Positions 39,996 through 49,649 of a DNA stretch of 64,000 bases are shown in pieces. The stretch lies in contig KN805387.1 in the NCBI GenBank assembly GCA_000818945.1, positions 555,458-619,457 on the forward strand, read 5' to 3'. Made by a program: the position numbers and the translations under genes. The notes beneath the pieces were generated by a model. The model was given only the letters and a program-made list of their open reading frames with translations. It searched no databases and was not told the DNA's origin. The stretch comes from Schizochytrium sp. CCTCC M209059. Lineage: Eukaryota; Sar; Bigyra; Thraustochytrida; Thraustochytriidae. Numbering within the stretch: the first letter of the stretch is position 1; the number at the start of each line of letters is the position of its first letter.

Positions 39996-42827
39996 ATGCT
40001 GGACGGCGCGCGCAAACCCGGCAGGGACGAGACGCCGCAGGGACGTGACGCTCGCGCGGGTCCGGACGGAGACGGCGGAGGGAGAGGCGCCGGGACGGCG
40101 ACGCTGCCAGAGACGATGAGCGCGCAGGAAGGGAAGGACGGCGCGCCGCGCAAGAGCGGGTGCCTCGAGAAGGTCAGCTCGGTCATCAGCAGCACGCTCG
40201 CGGGCGTCTTCAAGAAACTCGGCCACATGGTCGGCATGCGCCCGATTCTGACCATCCTCATCTCGATCGTTTTGCTCGCCATCTTTGGATATGGGTTCGC
40301 GAACTTTGAGTCCGGCGAAGACCAAGGCGCCTTCGTGCCGCAAGGCACCGAGGCGCTCGCCAACCGCGCTGACATCATTGAGTACTACGGCCAATCGCCT
40401 CGCTTCAACAGCTTCATGCAAAAACCCTCAGACAACGGCAACATCCTCGAAAAGGAGAACATGGTTGCTGCCTTGACGTTTTACTCGGAAATGTACGAAA
40501 TATCCGTGACGGCCCTCAATGAAGACCTCGAGGAGGAAACTTTCACGCTCGAGGATCTCTGCGTGCAGATCCCCACCGGCCCCACCACCTCTGTGTGCCT
40601 CTTCAGCTCTGTTTTCAGCGCATACGCGAACAACCTGACCGCTTTGGAGGAGGACGACAACATCCCACAAACGCTCAACGACACCTTTTCTCGCGACGAT
40701 CTCGAACTCTACGTTGGTGGAGTCGAGTACGATGCGTCGACGGGCCTCCCGGTAAGCGCCAAAGTGCTGCGATCGACTCTCTTTTTGGAAAAGAACCCCA
40801 TCGATGTCACCCCGGACGATGACAGCTCCAACACAGAGGAACCTGCCGCGACTGCCTGGGAAGAGGCTGTTGTGGAGCTCGCCAATGACTTTGCGGACGA
40901 TCAGCCTGTCGAGGTGTATCCCTTCAGCGGCTGGGCCGTTAGCGACCAAGTCGGTGGCGAAATTGTCGGGGATGTCATGTACCAGGGCATTAGCTACTTC
41001 ATTATCATCATCTACATCGTTGTGGTGCTGCAAAACACCTGCGATCGCGTGAGGAGCAGCATTGCCCTTGCTCTTCTCGGCGTACTCACCATTGGTCTTG
41101 CCATTATCTGTGGCTTCGGCTTTAGCCAGCTGCTCGGCTTTACCTACGGACGCACACACACCGTTCTCGTGTTCATCATCCTTGGTATCGGCGCAGACGG
41201 CATTTTCATCGTAACGAACTCCTTTCGTCGCGCTAGCGGCGAGGACGGCATCCCTAACCGCGCCGCGCAAGCACTCGAGCACGCAGGCGTCAGCATCACC
41301 GTCAGCAGTCTCACCAACGTGGTCGCGTTTGCGCTTGGATCTCTCACTGTCATCCCTGACTTGAGCTCCTTTTGCAAGTACGCAGCGCTCACCTTTTTCT
41401 TCCTTTGGATTTTTCTCCCCACCTTTTTCATGGCGTGCCTCGTGCTTAACGAGCGCCGTGTTACGGGTGGCCGTCTGGATCTCCTCTGCTGCTTCAAGGA
41501 CTGCCGCGACCCTGAATCGGGCGAGACTGCAAAGGGCACGACATTCAAGCAGACGTGGCTGTCGACCTTTTTGCAAAACAGGCTTTCATGGCTGATCATG
41601 CAAAACTGGTTCCGCTTTCCTGTGATTCTCCTGGCTCTCGGCTTTGCTGCGTATTGCGGATACAATATCACGAAACTCACGGTGGAGTCGACTTCGGAGA
41701 ACTTTATCCCCGATGACTCGTACCTCAAATCTTTTACCAATGCGCAGGCTAGATACTTTGGCGGTGAGGATACGAGTGTGTACGTTGTTACGGAAGATAT
41801 GGACTACTACGCCAATCGGGCAGAGGTCGTCGCGTTCCCGGACCAATTCCGCTTTCCATCGACGTACGAGACCCAGGCACCGTATATTCGGCCGACGTTC
41901 GATTCCTGGATTGAGGACTTTATGGCTGCCATGGCTTCGCCGCCTGCGACGCTTACGATTGACGCTGGCGAGGTCGAGGCTGATGCGGAGCTCGATAATG
42001 CGCCCTTCCCAACCTCCTCCGATCTCTTTTACAAGTACCTGCGTCTGTGGCTTGACGATGACTTTGGAACCGGCGCAGCCTACGCAGATGACATTATCTT
42101 TACGGACAGCTCTCGGTCGCAGATTGTGCGGGCGCGCATCCAGATGTACCACGTGCCCATTGGTAGCTTTCAGGACGACGGGCTTTTCCAGGAGGATGCC
42201 TACGAGGTTGTCAACGCCGTCGAAAAAATGTACGAGATCTGTGACGCGGCGTCCTTTGATGCTTACGCGTGGGGTTCCGAGTACACGGATGGGTGGGCCA
42301 GCTATGCCGTGGTAGCTCAGGAGCTTCAACAGAACGTTTTACTCGCGCTGGCGGCCGTCTTTGTGATGATCTTTCTGTTCATTGGCCATCCTTTGGCATC
42401 GACGCTTGTCTTCATCTGTGTTTCGATTTCAATCGTGGAGCTTCTTGGTCTGCAGACGCTGATGGGACTCAGCATTGACACCACCTCTGTTGTGCTCTTT
42501 GTGCTTTCTGTTGGTGTAGCTGTTGACTACTCGGCGCATATCGGCTATGCTTACATGACGTTTGCGGGTTCTGCAGAGGAGCGTCTTCGAGGAATGCTTG
42601 GCGATGTAGCCGTGCCTGTGCTGCACGGAGCCATGTCGACCTTTTTGGCGGTGCTTATGCAAGCGTTCTCTTCGAGCTACGTCTTTCGTGTTGTTTTTCA
42701 GGATTTTGCGGTCATCGTTAGTGCAGCCACTCTCAATGGACTTATCCTCTTGCCAATTCTGCTTTACTCCTTTAATCCTCCGGCCTACCCGTCTGCAAAG
42801 AGCGTCGACGCTGCAATGACTCCCTGA
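39996..42827 (+). CDS. Patched/Dispatched-type RND membrane protein with sterol-sensing domain
   Basis: The 943-residue protein has the RND/Patched layout. TM1 lies near residue 81 (PILTILISIVLLAIFGYGF), then a large extracytosolic loop, TM2-6 forming a sterol-sensing-like bundle, TM7 near 535 (FPVILLALGFAAYCGY), a second large loop, and TM8-12. Both proton-relay signatures are present: GIGADGIF in TM4 and GVAVDYSAHI in TM10. Family members move sterols or lipid-modified cargo with a proton or sodium gradient; the cargo here is unknown. An in-frame ATG at 40116 (MSAQEGKD) would trim 40 Gly/Arg-rich residues and is an alternative start. There are no introns. Overall length matches PTCHD/RND-type proteins. 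Confidence 0.88.
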   Translation: MLDGARKPGRDETPQGRDARAGPDGDGGGRGAGTATLPETMSAQEGKDGAPRKSGCLEKVSSVISSTLAGVFKKLGHMVGMRPILTILISIVLLAIFGYGFANFESGEDQGAFVPQGTEALANRADIIEYYGQSPRFNSFMQKPSDNGNILEKENMVAALTFYSEMYEISVTALNEDLEEETFTLEDLCVQIPTGPTTSVCLFSSVFSAYANNLTALEEDDNIPQTLNDTFSRDDLELYVGGVEYDASTGLPVSAKVLRSTLFLEKNPIDVTPDDDSSNTEEPAATAWEEAVVELANDFADDQPVEVYPFSGWAVSDQVGGEIVGDVMYQGISYFIIIIYIVVVLQNTCDRVRSSIALALLGVLTIGLAIICGFGFSQLLGFTYGRTHTVLVFIILGIGADGIFIVTNSFRRASGEDGIPNRAAQALEHAGVSITVSSLTNVVAFALGSLTVIPDLSSFCKYAALTFFFLWIFLPTFFMACLVLNERRVTGGRLDLLCCFKDCRDPESGETAKGTTFKQTWLSTFLQNRLSWLIMQNWFRFPVILLALGFAAYCGYNITKLTVESTSENFIPDDSYLKSFTNAQARYFGGEDTSVYVVTEDMDYYANRAEVVAFPDQFRFPSTYETQAPYIRPTFDSWIEDFMAAMASPPATLTIDAGEVEADAELDNAPFPTSSDLFYKYLRLWLDDDFGTGAAYADDIIFTDSSRSQIVRARIQMYHVPIGSFQDDGLFQEDAYEVVNAVEKMYEICDAASFDAYAWGSEYTDGWASYAVVAQELQQNVLLALAAVFVMIFLFIGHPLASTLVFICVSISIVELLGLQTLMGLSIDTTSVVLFVLSVGVAVDYSAHIGYAYMTFAGSAEERLRGMLGDVAVPVLHGAMSTFLAVLMQAFSSSYVFRVVFQDFAVIVSAATLNGLILLPILLYSFNPPAYPSAKSVDAAMTP

Positions 42828-43577
42828 GAGCCTGCCTGCCTTCACGCTGTAATGGCTTTTCTCTCTTCCTAGCCTCTTTTGTTTTTCTCATTTGTCAATC
42901 GATGAATTTTCTACGAACTTTGATGTAGTGAATATTTTTTTCTGCAAGTCTTGATTGGGCCCAAAGACTCCAGTCTCGGGCCTTGCATGACTGTGCGTAA
43001 TGTAAAAAGTTGGCTTCCGCCGGCGTGTTCATTATCCTTCCTGGCTCTCGACCCATCCATCAGATCTTGAGCCGCTTTACGTCATCATTCAGTCTTTATG
43101 TTCCCCATCAAGTCGACATTTGGCTTTCACCCTCGCCATCGCTATCCTACTGCGCTTGCTCACCAATTCTGCTGCCGATTTTTTGACCACAATTTCATGA
43201 GCGGCCACGGCAGCGACCCGTCGGGGGCTCCGCAAGTGTCGGGCGCAGGCGAGTTCGCGAAGCATGGGATGTCTCGTCGCCGAGCAAAGTCCGCTATCCA
43301 CATTTCACAAGTGAAGAATGGGCTTCTACAAGTGGGCAATGGGCGGCCGGAAGAAGGTAGCCCCGTCGCCGAGCGCCATGGCCGAGGCTCCGAGCCGAGA
43401 GGCGCGCGGCAAAGCTGCAACGCATCGCCGCTGCCACGCGCGGGACCGGCGCGGCGCCTAGGGCAGCAGACCGACATCCAGGCGGACGAGAGCGAGACAT
43501 ATACCTGCGAGCGAGAGTTTGCTTGGAGAGCAACGGCAAGCCGGGTCGCAGAAGCTAGACAAAGTCTCGAGCGCAGC
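42828..43577. other. Intergenic / NMD3 upstream region
   Basis: The 3' region of the Patched-like gene, then NMD3 upstream DNA. From 43098 the frame is open in phase with NMD3 and has an ATG, but the 160 extra residues are Arg/Ser/Gly-rich and not NMD3-like. I treat this stretch as noncoding leader. Confidence 0.5.
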
Positions 43578-45248
43578 ATGGCTGGCGTCGGGAAACCGGC
43601 GCTCCCGGACATCGCGTGCTGCATGTGCGGCGTGAGCATCCAGCCGAACGATGTGAACATGTGCTTGCAATGCCTCAAGGACCGCGTGGACGTGACAGAA
43701 GGTATCTCCAAGCAAGAGGTGATTTGGTCATGCAGTGGGTGCGGCAAAGTCAAGTCCGAGGAAGGCCGCTGGCTGGCCTGCGAACCCGAGTCTGCCGAGC
43801 TCCTCGCACTTTGTCTCAAGGCCGTGCACGGGCTTGGCAAGGGTAAGGGCAAGGGCCAGAAGAATGGAGCTCACTTTGTCGACGCAACCTGGATTTGGAC
43901 CGAGCCACACTCGCGCCGCTTGCGCATTCGCATCACCGTCGAGAAGGAAGTCTTCAATGGTGCCGTAGTGCGTCAGCGCTTCGAGGTCGAGTTCATTGTT
44001 AAGACAAGACTGTGTACCTCGTGCGTCAAGGAGACCACCGATCAGCAATGGACGACCGTGGTTCAGGTTAGACAGCAGGTTTCGCACAAGCGCACTCTGC
44101 TCAATCTCGAAAATCGACTTTTGCAAGGCGGTGGGGCGCGGGGCGCGCTCGACGTGATCCCCGTGTCTACGGGCATTGATTTTTACTTTGCCAACAAGAC
44201 TCTTGGCAACAAATTTAGCGACTTCGTTATGTCGGCTGTGCCTGCACGTCGAAAGGAGAGCAAGAGTCTTCAGGGCGCTGATTTGCGGAGCAACACGTAT
44301 AACTATCGCCATAGTGTTGCGATCGAGGTGGTCCCCATTTGCAAGCACGACTTTGTCATTTTGCCACACAAACTGCAGCACTCGCTCTTTGGCGGCAAGT
44401 CTGCGGCTGTTCTGTGCTACAGCGTCACGCGAACGCTCAATCTGATCGACCCATACACGGGCGCCCGTGCCAAGCTGCAAGACGTCAAATATTGGCCGAA
44501 CGCGTTTCGCCCCATCGCAACATCGCGCAATTTTACTGAGTTCACCGTCCTCGACGTTCAGCCGCTGAGCTACGGCGGGGCGGACTCTGGCGACGGCGAA
44601 GGTCCCCCGATCTGCGAGGTTGAGGTCGCGCGCATGGCAGACTTTGGTGTCAACGATGAGCGCTTCACGGTGAATTCTCATATTGGTATGCGCCTCGAAG
44701 CCGGTGACACTGTCCTCGGTTACGACTTTTCGAGCCACAATCTCAGCGATGATCTGACAGCCCCGCTCAAGGGTCGCGAGCTCGAGCCCATCGTGCTCGT
44801 GCAAAAATTCGTCGAGAAAACCCGGAAGCCTCGTCGCCGCAAGCCCCGCAAGGCGAAGGGCAAAGTGTCGAATACTGAGGCCGATGCAGACCTTCTCGAT
44901 GGCGAAAATGCTGGAGACGCTGCTGGTGCAGACGGCGTCGTGCAAGAGAACGACGTTGAGGCCGATTTTGTGGATGGTGACGATGACAACGCAGAAGATG
45001 GCGAAGCGGGCGAATATGATTTCGAGGATGAGGGAGACAGCGCAGACGACGATGGGATCGACTTTGACGATGAAGATGAGGAGGATTTTATCGAGGACGA
45101 CGAGGATGAAATGGCTTCAGACGGACAAAACGAGACTCAGGATAGTGCTGGTAAGCTTTCGAGTAAACCACTATCGAGCGAAGATGTCTCGACGCAGGAC
45201 GCAGAGCTTGCAAAAGTAGCTGCAGACAAGTTGCATGTATCGGAATAA
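43578..45248 (+). CDS. NMD3: 60S ribosomal subunit export adaptor NMD3
   Basis: The 556-residue product is NMD3, which binds late pre-60S subunits at the joining face and carries a Crm1 export signal. The N-terminal zinc region is clear: CCMCG, MCLQCLKDRVDVTEGI, and WSCSGCGKV. The long central region includes KTRLCTSCVKETTDQQWTTVVQVRQ, then RKESKSLQGADLRSNTYNYRHS, all typical of the family. The last ~110 residues are strongly acidic, with a basic cluster (KPRRRKPRK) that can serve for import. The ATG at 43578 has strong context (cgcagcATGG) and starts just before the conserved fold; an upstream in-frame ATG at 43098 is less likely. An AATAAA overlaps the stop codon. It converges on the polymerase iota gene with only 36 nt between stop codons. 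Confidence 0.93.
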   Translation: MAGVGKPALPDIACCMCGVSIQPNDVNMCLQCLKDRVDVTEGISKQEVIWSCSGCGKVKSEEGRWLACEPESAELLALCLKAVHGLGKGKGKGQKNGAHFVDATWIWTEPHSRRLRIRITVEKEVFNGAVVRQRFEVEFIVKTRLCTSCVKETTDQQWTTVVQVRQQVSHKRTLLNLENRLLQGGGARGALDVIPVSTGIDFYFANKTLGNKFSDFVMSAVPARRKESKSLQGADLRSNTYNYRHSVAIEVVPICKHDFVILPHKLQHSLFGGKSAAVLCYSVTRTLNLIDPYTGARAKLQDVKYWPNAFRPIATSRNFTEFTVLDVQPLSYGGADSGDGEGPPICEVEVARMADFGVNDERFTVNSHIGMRLEAGDTVLGYDFSSHNLSDDLTAPLKGRELEPIVLVQKFVEKTRKPRRRKPRKAKGKVSNTEADADLLDGENAGDAAGADGVVQENDVEADFVDGDDDNAEDGEAGEYDFEDEGDSADDDGIDFDDEDEEDFIEDDEDEMASDGQNETQDSAGKLSSKPLSSEDVSTQDAELAKVAADKLHVSE

Positions 45249-45284
45249 AAATAGTACATTTCAATTTTTATGTTACTGCGATCG

Positions 45285-46835
45285 CTATTGGAAATAAGAC
45301 GTTATTTTGGATCGCTTTGCTGGCCGGGAAGATGGCTTTGCTGCTCGACAAGGCAGCTTTGCATCCTCAGCTTTTGCAGATGGAGGTGAATCGTCCTCGT
45401 CACAGAGATCGATCACGTCCGATTCGAGGGTCTCTGCTGCCCGCGGAAGCGTTTTACGGGGTGGGGCGCGCGATGCTGGACCTTGCGGTGGATGCGATGC
45501 TGGCGTCTGTTCGGGTTTTCCAGAGTTGGATGGTTTTGCAAAGAACTGCTTGATTCCCCGTTGCTGGTGCGTGTTTGTGGACAAAGTGTGGAAATCTGCA
45601 ATTGCCAAGTTAATTCGACTCAGCAGAAATGAGGGTGAGGGGAGACAACCGCGCAAGAGGCCCTGGGCGCATCGGTGCAGCGCATCAACATTGGCGGACA
45701 CGCACTCGTCCACTTTGCATTGCTTTGATACATGACGACGGCCTCGTCTTCTATACGCCTCGTGTTCTGCACGGTTTGCGAACGATTGACTGTCGCGCGT
45801 CTCGCTGCCAATCTTGTCTGTGATGCTCACCCGGAGAGTGTGAGCCACTTGATTGTGTTTTTTACGACGCTCGCGCACAAAGTCCATGATACGAGTGCAG
45901 AGGACGCGAAGCCTCGCATTTGCCGACTCCCACGTGTCGGGATGTGGAAGCGAGGTTTCCTCTTGGGAAATTGTCTTGGCTTGCTCTGAGGGCCGAATCG
46001 ACCGCTCGTCGATCCCGCGGACAACCTTGAAGACGAAGTCGACCTGCGAGGTATTGCCGAGCGCCCGCGTGAGACGATCGAGCGGAATATCTCGAATTTG
46101 CGCGCAAGTCAGTGCATAAGGGTTATCGACAACGCTTGGGTCGGAGAGTGCCGCATGAATTTGGCGCAGCATGGACCGTCCAAGACCTTGAACCCGACTC
46201 GCCGGAAGATCTGACATGTACGTGCAAAGTGCGTCGGGGAGAATGATGGATTGCTGATTGGGCTTGTGCAGCTCTGCTGCAAGCTTGGCGCTTGTCTTGC
46301 ACGTTCCGACGCCGGCACAGGACCGAAACTGCAGTTCTTGCAAAAGAGCGTCGCGCATTTCTTGGGCAATAGCGGAAGCCTGGGCGAGACGGGCGCGAGT
46401 GCCACGGTCGAGAGTGTCTTCATCCCCAAGAAGATGGCCAACGAAGTCATGCTGAGAAGCCTCATACGCGCCTACTCGCGTGTCGACGAGCGCCGAGACG
46501 TCAACAAAGGACTCGTCCATGCCCTTGCGCTCCACCGGACATCCGAACCGCGCCAACACGGCCGCAATCTCCTCACTGGCTTCCCTGAAGGGCCGGAGGT
46601 CGCTCCCGTCCACAATGACGAGCTCGGGGCATCGCTGCTTCGAGTCCTCGAGGGACATGAGCTTGCTCACGCCGTGCGCGCGCGCCTCATAGTTGCACGT
46701 GACCGTGATGTACTTTTGCCGCACGGCCAGGGGCTTCCCGCGCAGCTCGGGACGCAGCCTCTCCAGGGCCTGCGCGTAGAAGCAGTCGAGGTCCACGCAC
46801 ACGACCTCGCGCGCGGCCCGCGGCCCGCGCGGCAT
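45285..46835 (-). CDS. POLI: Y-family translesion DNA polymerase iota
   Basis: The 516-residue protein is closest to polymerase iota (Rad30B) among Y-family enzymes, judging by VDLDCFYAQALER, QKYITVTCNYEARAHGVSKLM and PNQQSIILP. Catalytic carboxylates are present: the DLD motif and the DE of GMDESFVDV. GCAG-type helix-hairpin-helix sequence follows (SCAGVGTCKTSAKLA), then the little-finger domain. The C-terminal tail holds a textbook PCNA-binding motif, QRGIKQFF at about residues 425-432. A SIM-like DVIDLCDEDD lies at about 473-482, and the tail ends in KITSYFQ, another PIP-like end. No ubiquitin-binding UBM is obvious. The start at 46835 is the only ATG before the conserved VDLDCFY. The gene is divergent from an MFS transporter. 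Confidence 0.9.
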   Translation of the reverse strand: MPRGPRAAREVVCVDLDCFYAQALERLRPELRGKPLAVRQKYITVTCNYEARAHGVSKLMSLEDSKQRCPELVIVDGSDLRPFREASEEIAAVLARFGCPVERKGMDESFVDVSALVDTRVGAYEASQHDFVGHLLGDEDTLDRGTRARLAQASAIAQEMRDALLQELQFRSCAGVGTCKTSAKLAAELHKPNQQSIILPDALCTYMSDLPASRVQGLGRSMLRQIHAALSDPSVVDNPYALTCAQIRDIPLDRLTRALGNTSQVDFVFKVVRGIDERSIRPSEQAKTISQEETSLPHPDTWESANARLRVLCTRIMDFVRERRKKHNQVAHTLRVSITDKIGSETRDSQSFANRAEHEAYRRRGRRHVSKQCKVDECVSANVDALHRCAQGLLRGCLPSPSFLLSRINLAIADFHTLSTNTHQQRGIKQFFAKPSNSGKPEQTPASHPPQGPASRAPPRKTLPRAAETLESDVIDLCDEDDSPPSAKAEDAKLPCRAAKPSSRPAKRSKITSYFQ

Positions 46836-47191
46836 GCGCCCGGTCTGCGCGCGTGCGCCCCGGCGCCGCCGCTGCCGCCGCAGAGCCACCAAGCACTCAC
46901 TGCAAGGCAGGCTTCTCTGGGCCTGCTCTGTTCTTGCTCTGCTCTGAGCAAAGGCGAAACGCAGGAGCCCGGCCGGCCGAGCCTGAGGGTCTCAGGGCAG
47001 GCGGACGAGGCGTCGGGCGGGCTGTCGCCTCGAGCGAGACCAGCGTGCCTGCGTGTACCGAGAGCGCCCGCGCGCGCTAGCGGAGGGCGGCGCGCAAAAG
47101 CTGCGACGCGGCCCGGGCGCGGTGGACGAAAGGCAGGGCACGCAGAACCGGCAAAGGCTCCTCCGTCGCAACCGGGCGCAAATTGAGGTAG
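46836..47191. other. Short divergent promoter between POLI and the MFS transporter
   Basis: Only 356 bp separates the two start codons. GC-rich, with CTCTG units near 46925-46945. No gene seen. Confidence 0.55.
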
Positions 47192-48865
47192 ATGAGACAA
47201 GGAAGAGACGCAGAGTACGGCCCTGTGCAAATGGAGCTCACACAGACAAACGGTGGCTCGAGAGAGGGCCCTCGCGCGTCTCAGCGAGTCGAGCTTGACG
47301 AAGTTGACGATGAGTATCGCGTGTTTGACATGGACGAGGCCATGACTATCATCGGCTTTGGGCCATTCCAATACCAGGGCATTGCCGTGGCCGGCCTCTT
47401 GCTCAGTGTCGACGCCATGGAAATGATGCTCCTTTCCTTTTTAGGACCAAGTGTTCGCTGCGAGTTTGGCATTTCCGAAGAGGAGGAAGCTCTCCTTACA
47501 ACTGTTGTCTTTGTTGGCGCCATGCTGGGTGCCTATGTTTGTGGCGTGCTTGCAGATCGCTTTGGACGGCGGTATTGCCTCAAGTGGCTTTCAACGCTCA
47601 CATTCATACTTGGATTCGCATCTGCCTTTGCGCCAGACTTTTCGTCACTTGTTGTCATTCGCGGAGTAATGGGCATTTGCCTCGGAGGATCGAGCGTTGG
47701 CTTCTCGTACCTCTTGGAACTGTTGCCTACGAAGTCTCGAGGACGGTGGGGTATCCTCATAGAGCTTTTCTGGACTCTCGGCACCATGCTGGAAGCTGGC
47801 CTTGCTTGGATTATCTTTGACACGCAGCAAAGCCCTGGGGCGTGGCGAACCTTGCTGATTGCGTCATCTGTGCCGGTTTTAATCTCGGCTCTCTGCTTTT
47901 TGTGCAACGCAGTACCTCAATCACCGCGTTTTCTGGCGACAAATGGCCAGGTCGACGCTGCGTACCAGGTTCTCTGCCGAGCAGCACAACGCAACGGGAG
48001 AACGCTTCCTGCAAACGGCAGGTTGCGTGATTCCCATGGCAGCGACAGTGGTCACGGCGGCATGGGGAACCCTCTACAGGTGTTCAAAATTCTTCGCGTG
48101 CTTTTTTCGCGTAGGTTTCGCGTCTTGACTCTATTTCTCTGGTTCATTTGGTTCACGAATGCGTTCTCATACTATGGTCTCGTTCTCATGACCACATCGC
48201 TCGCTGTAGAGCACGACACCACCACCAACTCGAACGAGGTAGAGCTTTATTGCGATCCGGTTACGCAGTCTCCCTTCGAGACGTCAAACGCCTTTGTATC
48301 TGTTTTTGTGGCCACGGCTGCGGAACTTCCGGGCGTTCTCTTTGCCGCGTATGTTGTCGATACGCTTGGACGCAAATCATCGCAAAGCATCTGCTTTGGA
48401 GGCACCTGTATTGCCCTCGTTGCGATGTTTGCTTTGCCCATTTCTTCAACGACTGATACCATTTGCCTTTTCTTTGGAAGAGCACTCATTGAGGCTGCCT
48501 TTGTACTCACCTACGTGTACACACCAGAAGTGTATCCAACTACAATTCGCACCACTGCATTTGGGCTTGCAAATGCCTTTAGTCGTGTTGGTGGTATGAT
48601 TGCCCCCTTTATCGGCCAAGATCTCGTTGAGCGAGGCGACCGCGAGATGGCTATTATGATTTTTGCTGTATTTACGGGGTTTGCTGTCCTGGCAGCAATC
48701 CTACTTCCCGTCGAGACCAAGGGGGTCGCTCTGGCGGACACCCCGGAGGATGTTGATACACGCATGGGCAAGATCGATCCGATCATGGAGGACGAAGATG
48801 AGCAAGCACGGACAGTGAGAGTCGAGAGCGACTATGAGCCTGAGCAGGATCTTACGATTACCTGA
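47192..48865 (+). CDS. Major facilitator transporter, SVOP/organic-cation type
   Basis: The 557-residue protein has the 12-helix MFS layout. Signature A appears after TM2 as GVLADRFGRR, with a variant in the second half (VVDTLGRKSSQ). EAMTIIGFGPFQYQ before TM1 and ELLPTKSRGRWG after TM4 are typical of the SV2-related (SVOP) and organic-ion transporter branch, as is YTPEVYPTTIRTTAFG in the second half. The substrate cannot be named. A cytosolic loop sits between TM6 and TM7, and the C-terminal tail is acidic. A second in-frame ATG at 47231 (MELTQTN) is possible. There are no introns. The gene shares a short promoter region with POLI. Confidence 0.88.
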   Translation: MRQGRDAEYGPVQMELTQTNGGSREGPRASQRVELDEVDDEYRVFDMDEAMTIIGFGPFQYQGIAVAGLLLSVDAMEMMLLSFLGPSVRCEFGISEEEEALLTTVVFVGAMLGAYVCGVLADRFGRRYCLKWLSTLTFILGFASAFAPDFSSLVVIRGVMGICLGGSSVGFSYLLELLPTKSRGRWGILIELFWTLGTMLEAGLAWIIFDTQQSPGAWRTLLIASSVPVLISALCFLCNAVPQSPRFLATNGQVDAAYQVLCRAAQRNGRTLPANGRLRDSHGSDSGHGGMGNPLQVFKILRVLFSRRFRVLTLFLWFIWFTNAFSYYGLVLMTTSLAVEHDTTTNSNEVELYCDPVTQSPFETSNAFVSVFVATAAELPGVLFAAYVVDTLGRKSSQSICFGGTCIALVAMFALPISSTTDTICLFFGRALIEAAFVLTYVYTPEVYPTTIRTTAFGLANAFSRVGGMIAPFIGQDLVERGDREMAIMIFAVFTGFAVLAAILLPVETKGVALADTPEDVDTRMGKIDPIMEDEDEQARTVRVESDYEPEQDLTIT

Positions 48866-49174
48866 TTGATATTTTGAACATGATATGGTTCGTCGACCAG
48901 CCTCATCGATGCAAGGGAAGACTCTGTTGATTCTCCTGTCCCGGATCCCTTTTCAACATCATGTTATACTGAGATAAACGATTTTTTTTTTGGATTGAAC
49001 TTTATCAAATGACACTGAGCTATGGCAGCCTGAAGAGTACCGGTGTCGCCAGGATAGAGTAGAGAACCTCAATTTTGTGATTTCGCGCGGGACTTGCAAA
49101 ACCTCGACACGGACTTTCTCCATGACACTACGGGGAAAAAAAAATCATTTATTGTTCTTGCAAAAGTCGTGGGG
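48866..49174. other. Short spacer between convergent MFS and WDR33 genes
   Basis: Contains a poly-T tract near 48983 and a poly-A tract near 49136-49146, both suiting 3' end formation of the flanking convergent genes. No gene seen. Confidence 0.5.
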
Positions 49175-49616
49175 TCAACCTTGGTTTTGTGTGACATAGT
49201 GAATAAGCTCCTCCACCTCTTCGTGAAGGACGCCGTGGTATGCAAGGACGCGGTTGAGTTCAGCTTCATTATGCTGGTAGCGCTGGAGTTCTTGCAAAAA
49301 CTGCTCTGGTGGAATCCGAAGCCGACTCACAACCGCTGGTGGCCTGCGACCGGCCGCGGATGGCGGATATCCTCCTGGAGGAGGGCCATGTTGCTGATAG
49401 CCTTGTTGATGGTGCTGTCGCTGATGATGCTGCGAGGGCGGTGGCATCGGAGGCGCCGGGGGCAAGGGCACCGGTTGATGCTGTTGCAAACGGCCATCGT
49501 TATACATGCCGTGACCCTGATTCCGTCGATAGTTATCAAAACGATCGCGTCCACGATCCCGATCGCGGTCACGATCATGATCACGATCACGATCACGATC
49601 ACGATCACGATCATAT

Positions 49617-49649
<33 letters not shown>

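Noticed and set aside
39399..40421. 340-residue - strand reading frame
   Set aside because: It is antisense to the 5' end of the Patched-like gene and its upstream GC-rich DNA, with no domain of its own.
40428..41576. 382-residue - strand reading frame
   Set aside because: Antisense to the Patched-like gene, whose membrane spans and GxxxD motifs are clearly on the + strand.
43098..43577. N-terminal extension of NMD3 from an upstream in-frame ATG
   Set aside because: The extra 160 residues are unlike NMD3 and the ATG at 43578 has a far better context right before the conserved zinc region.
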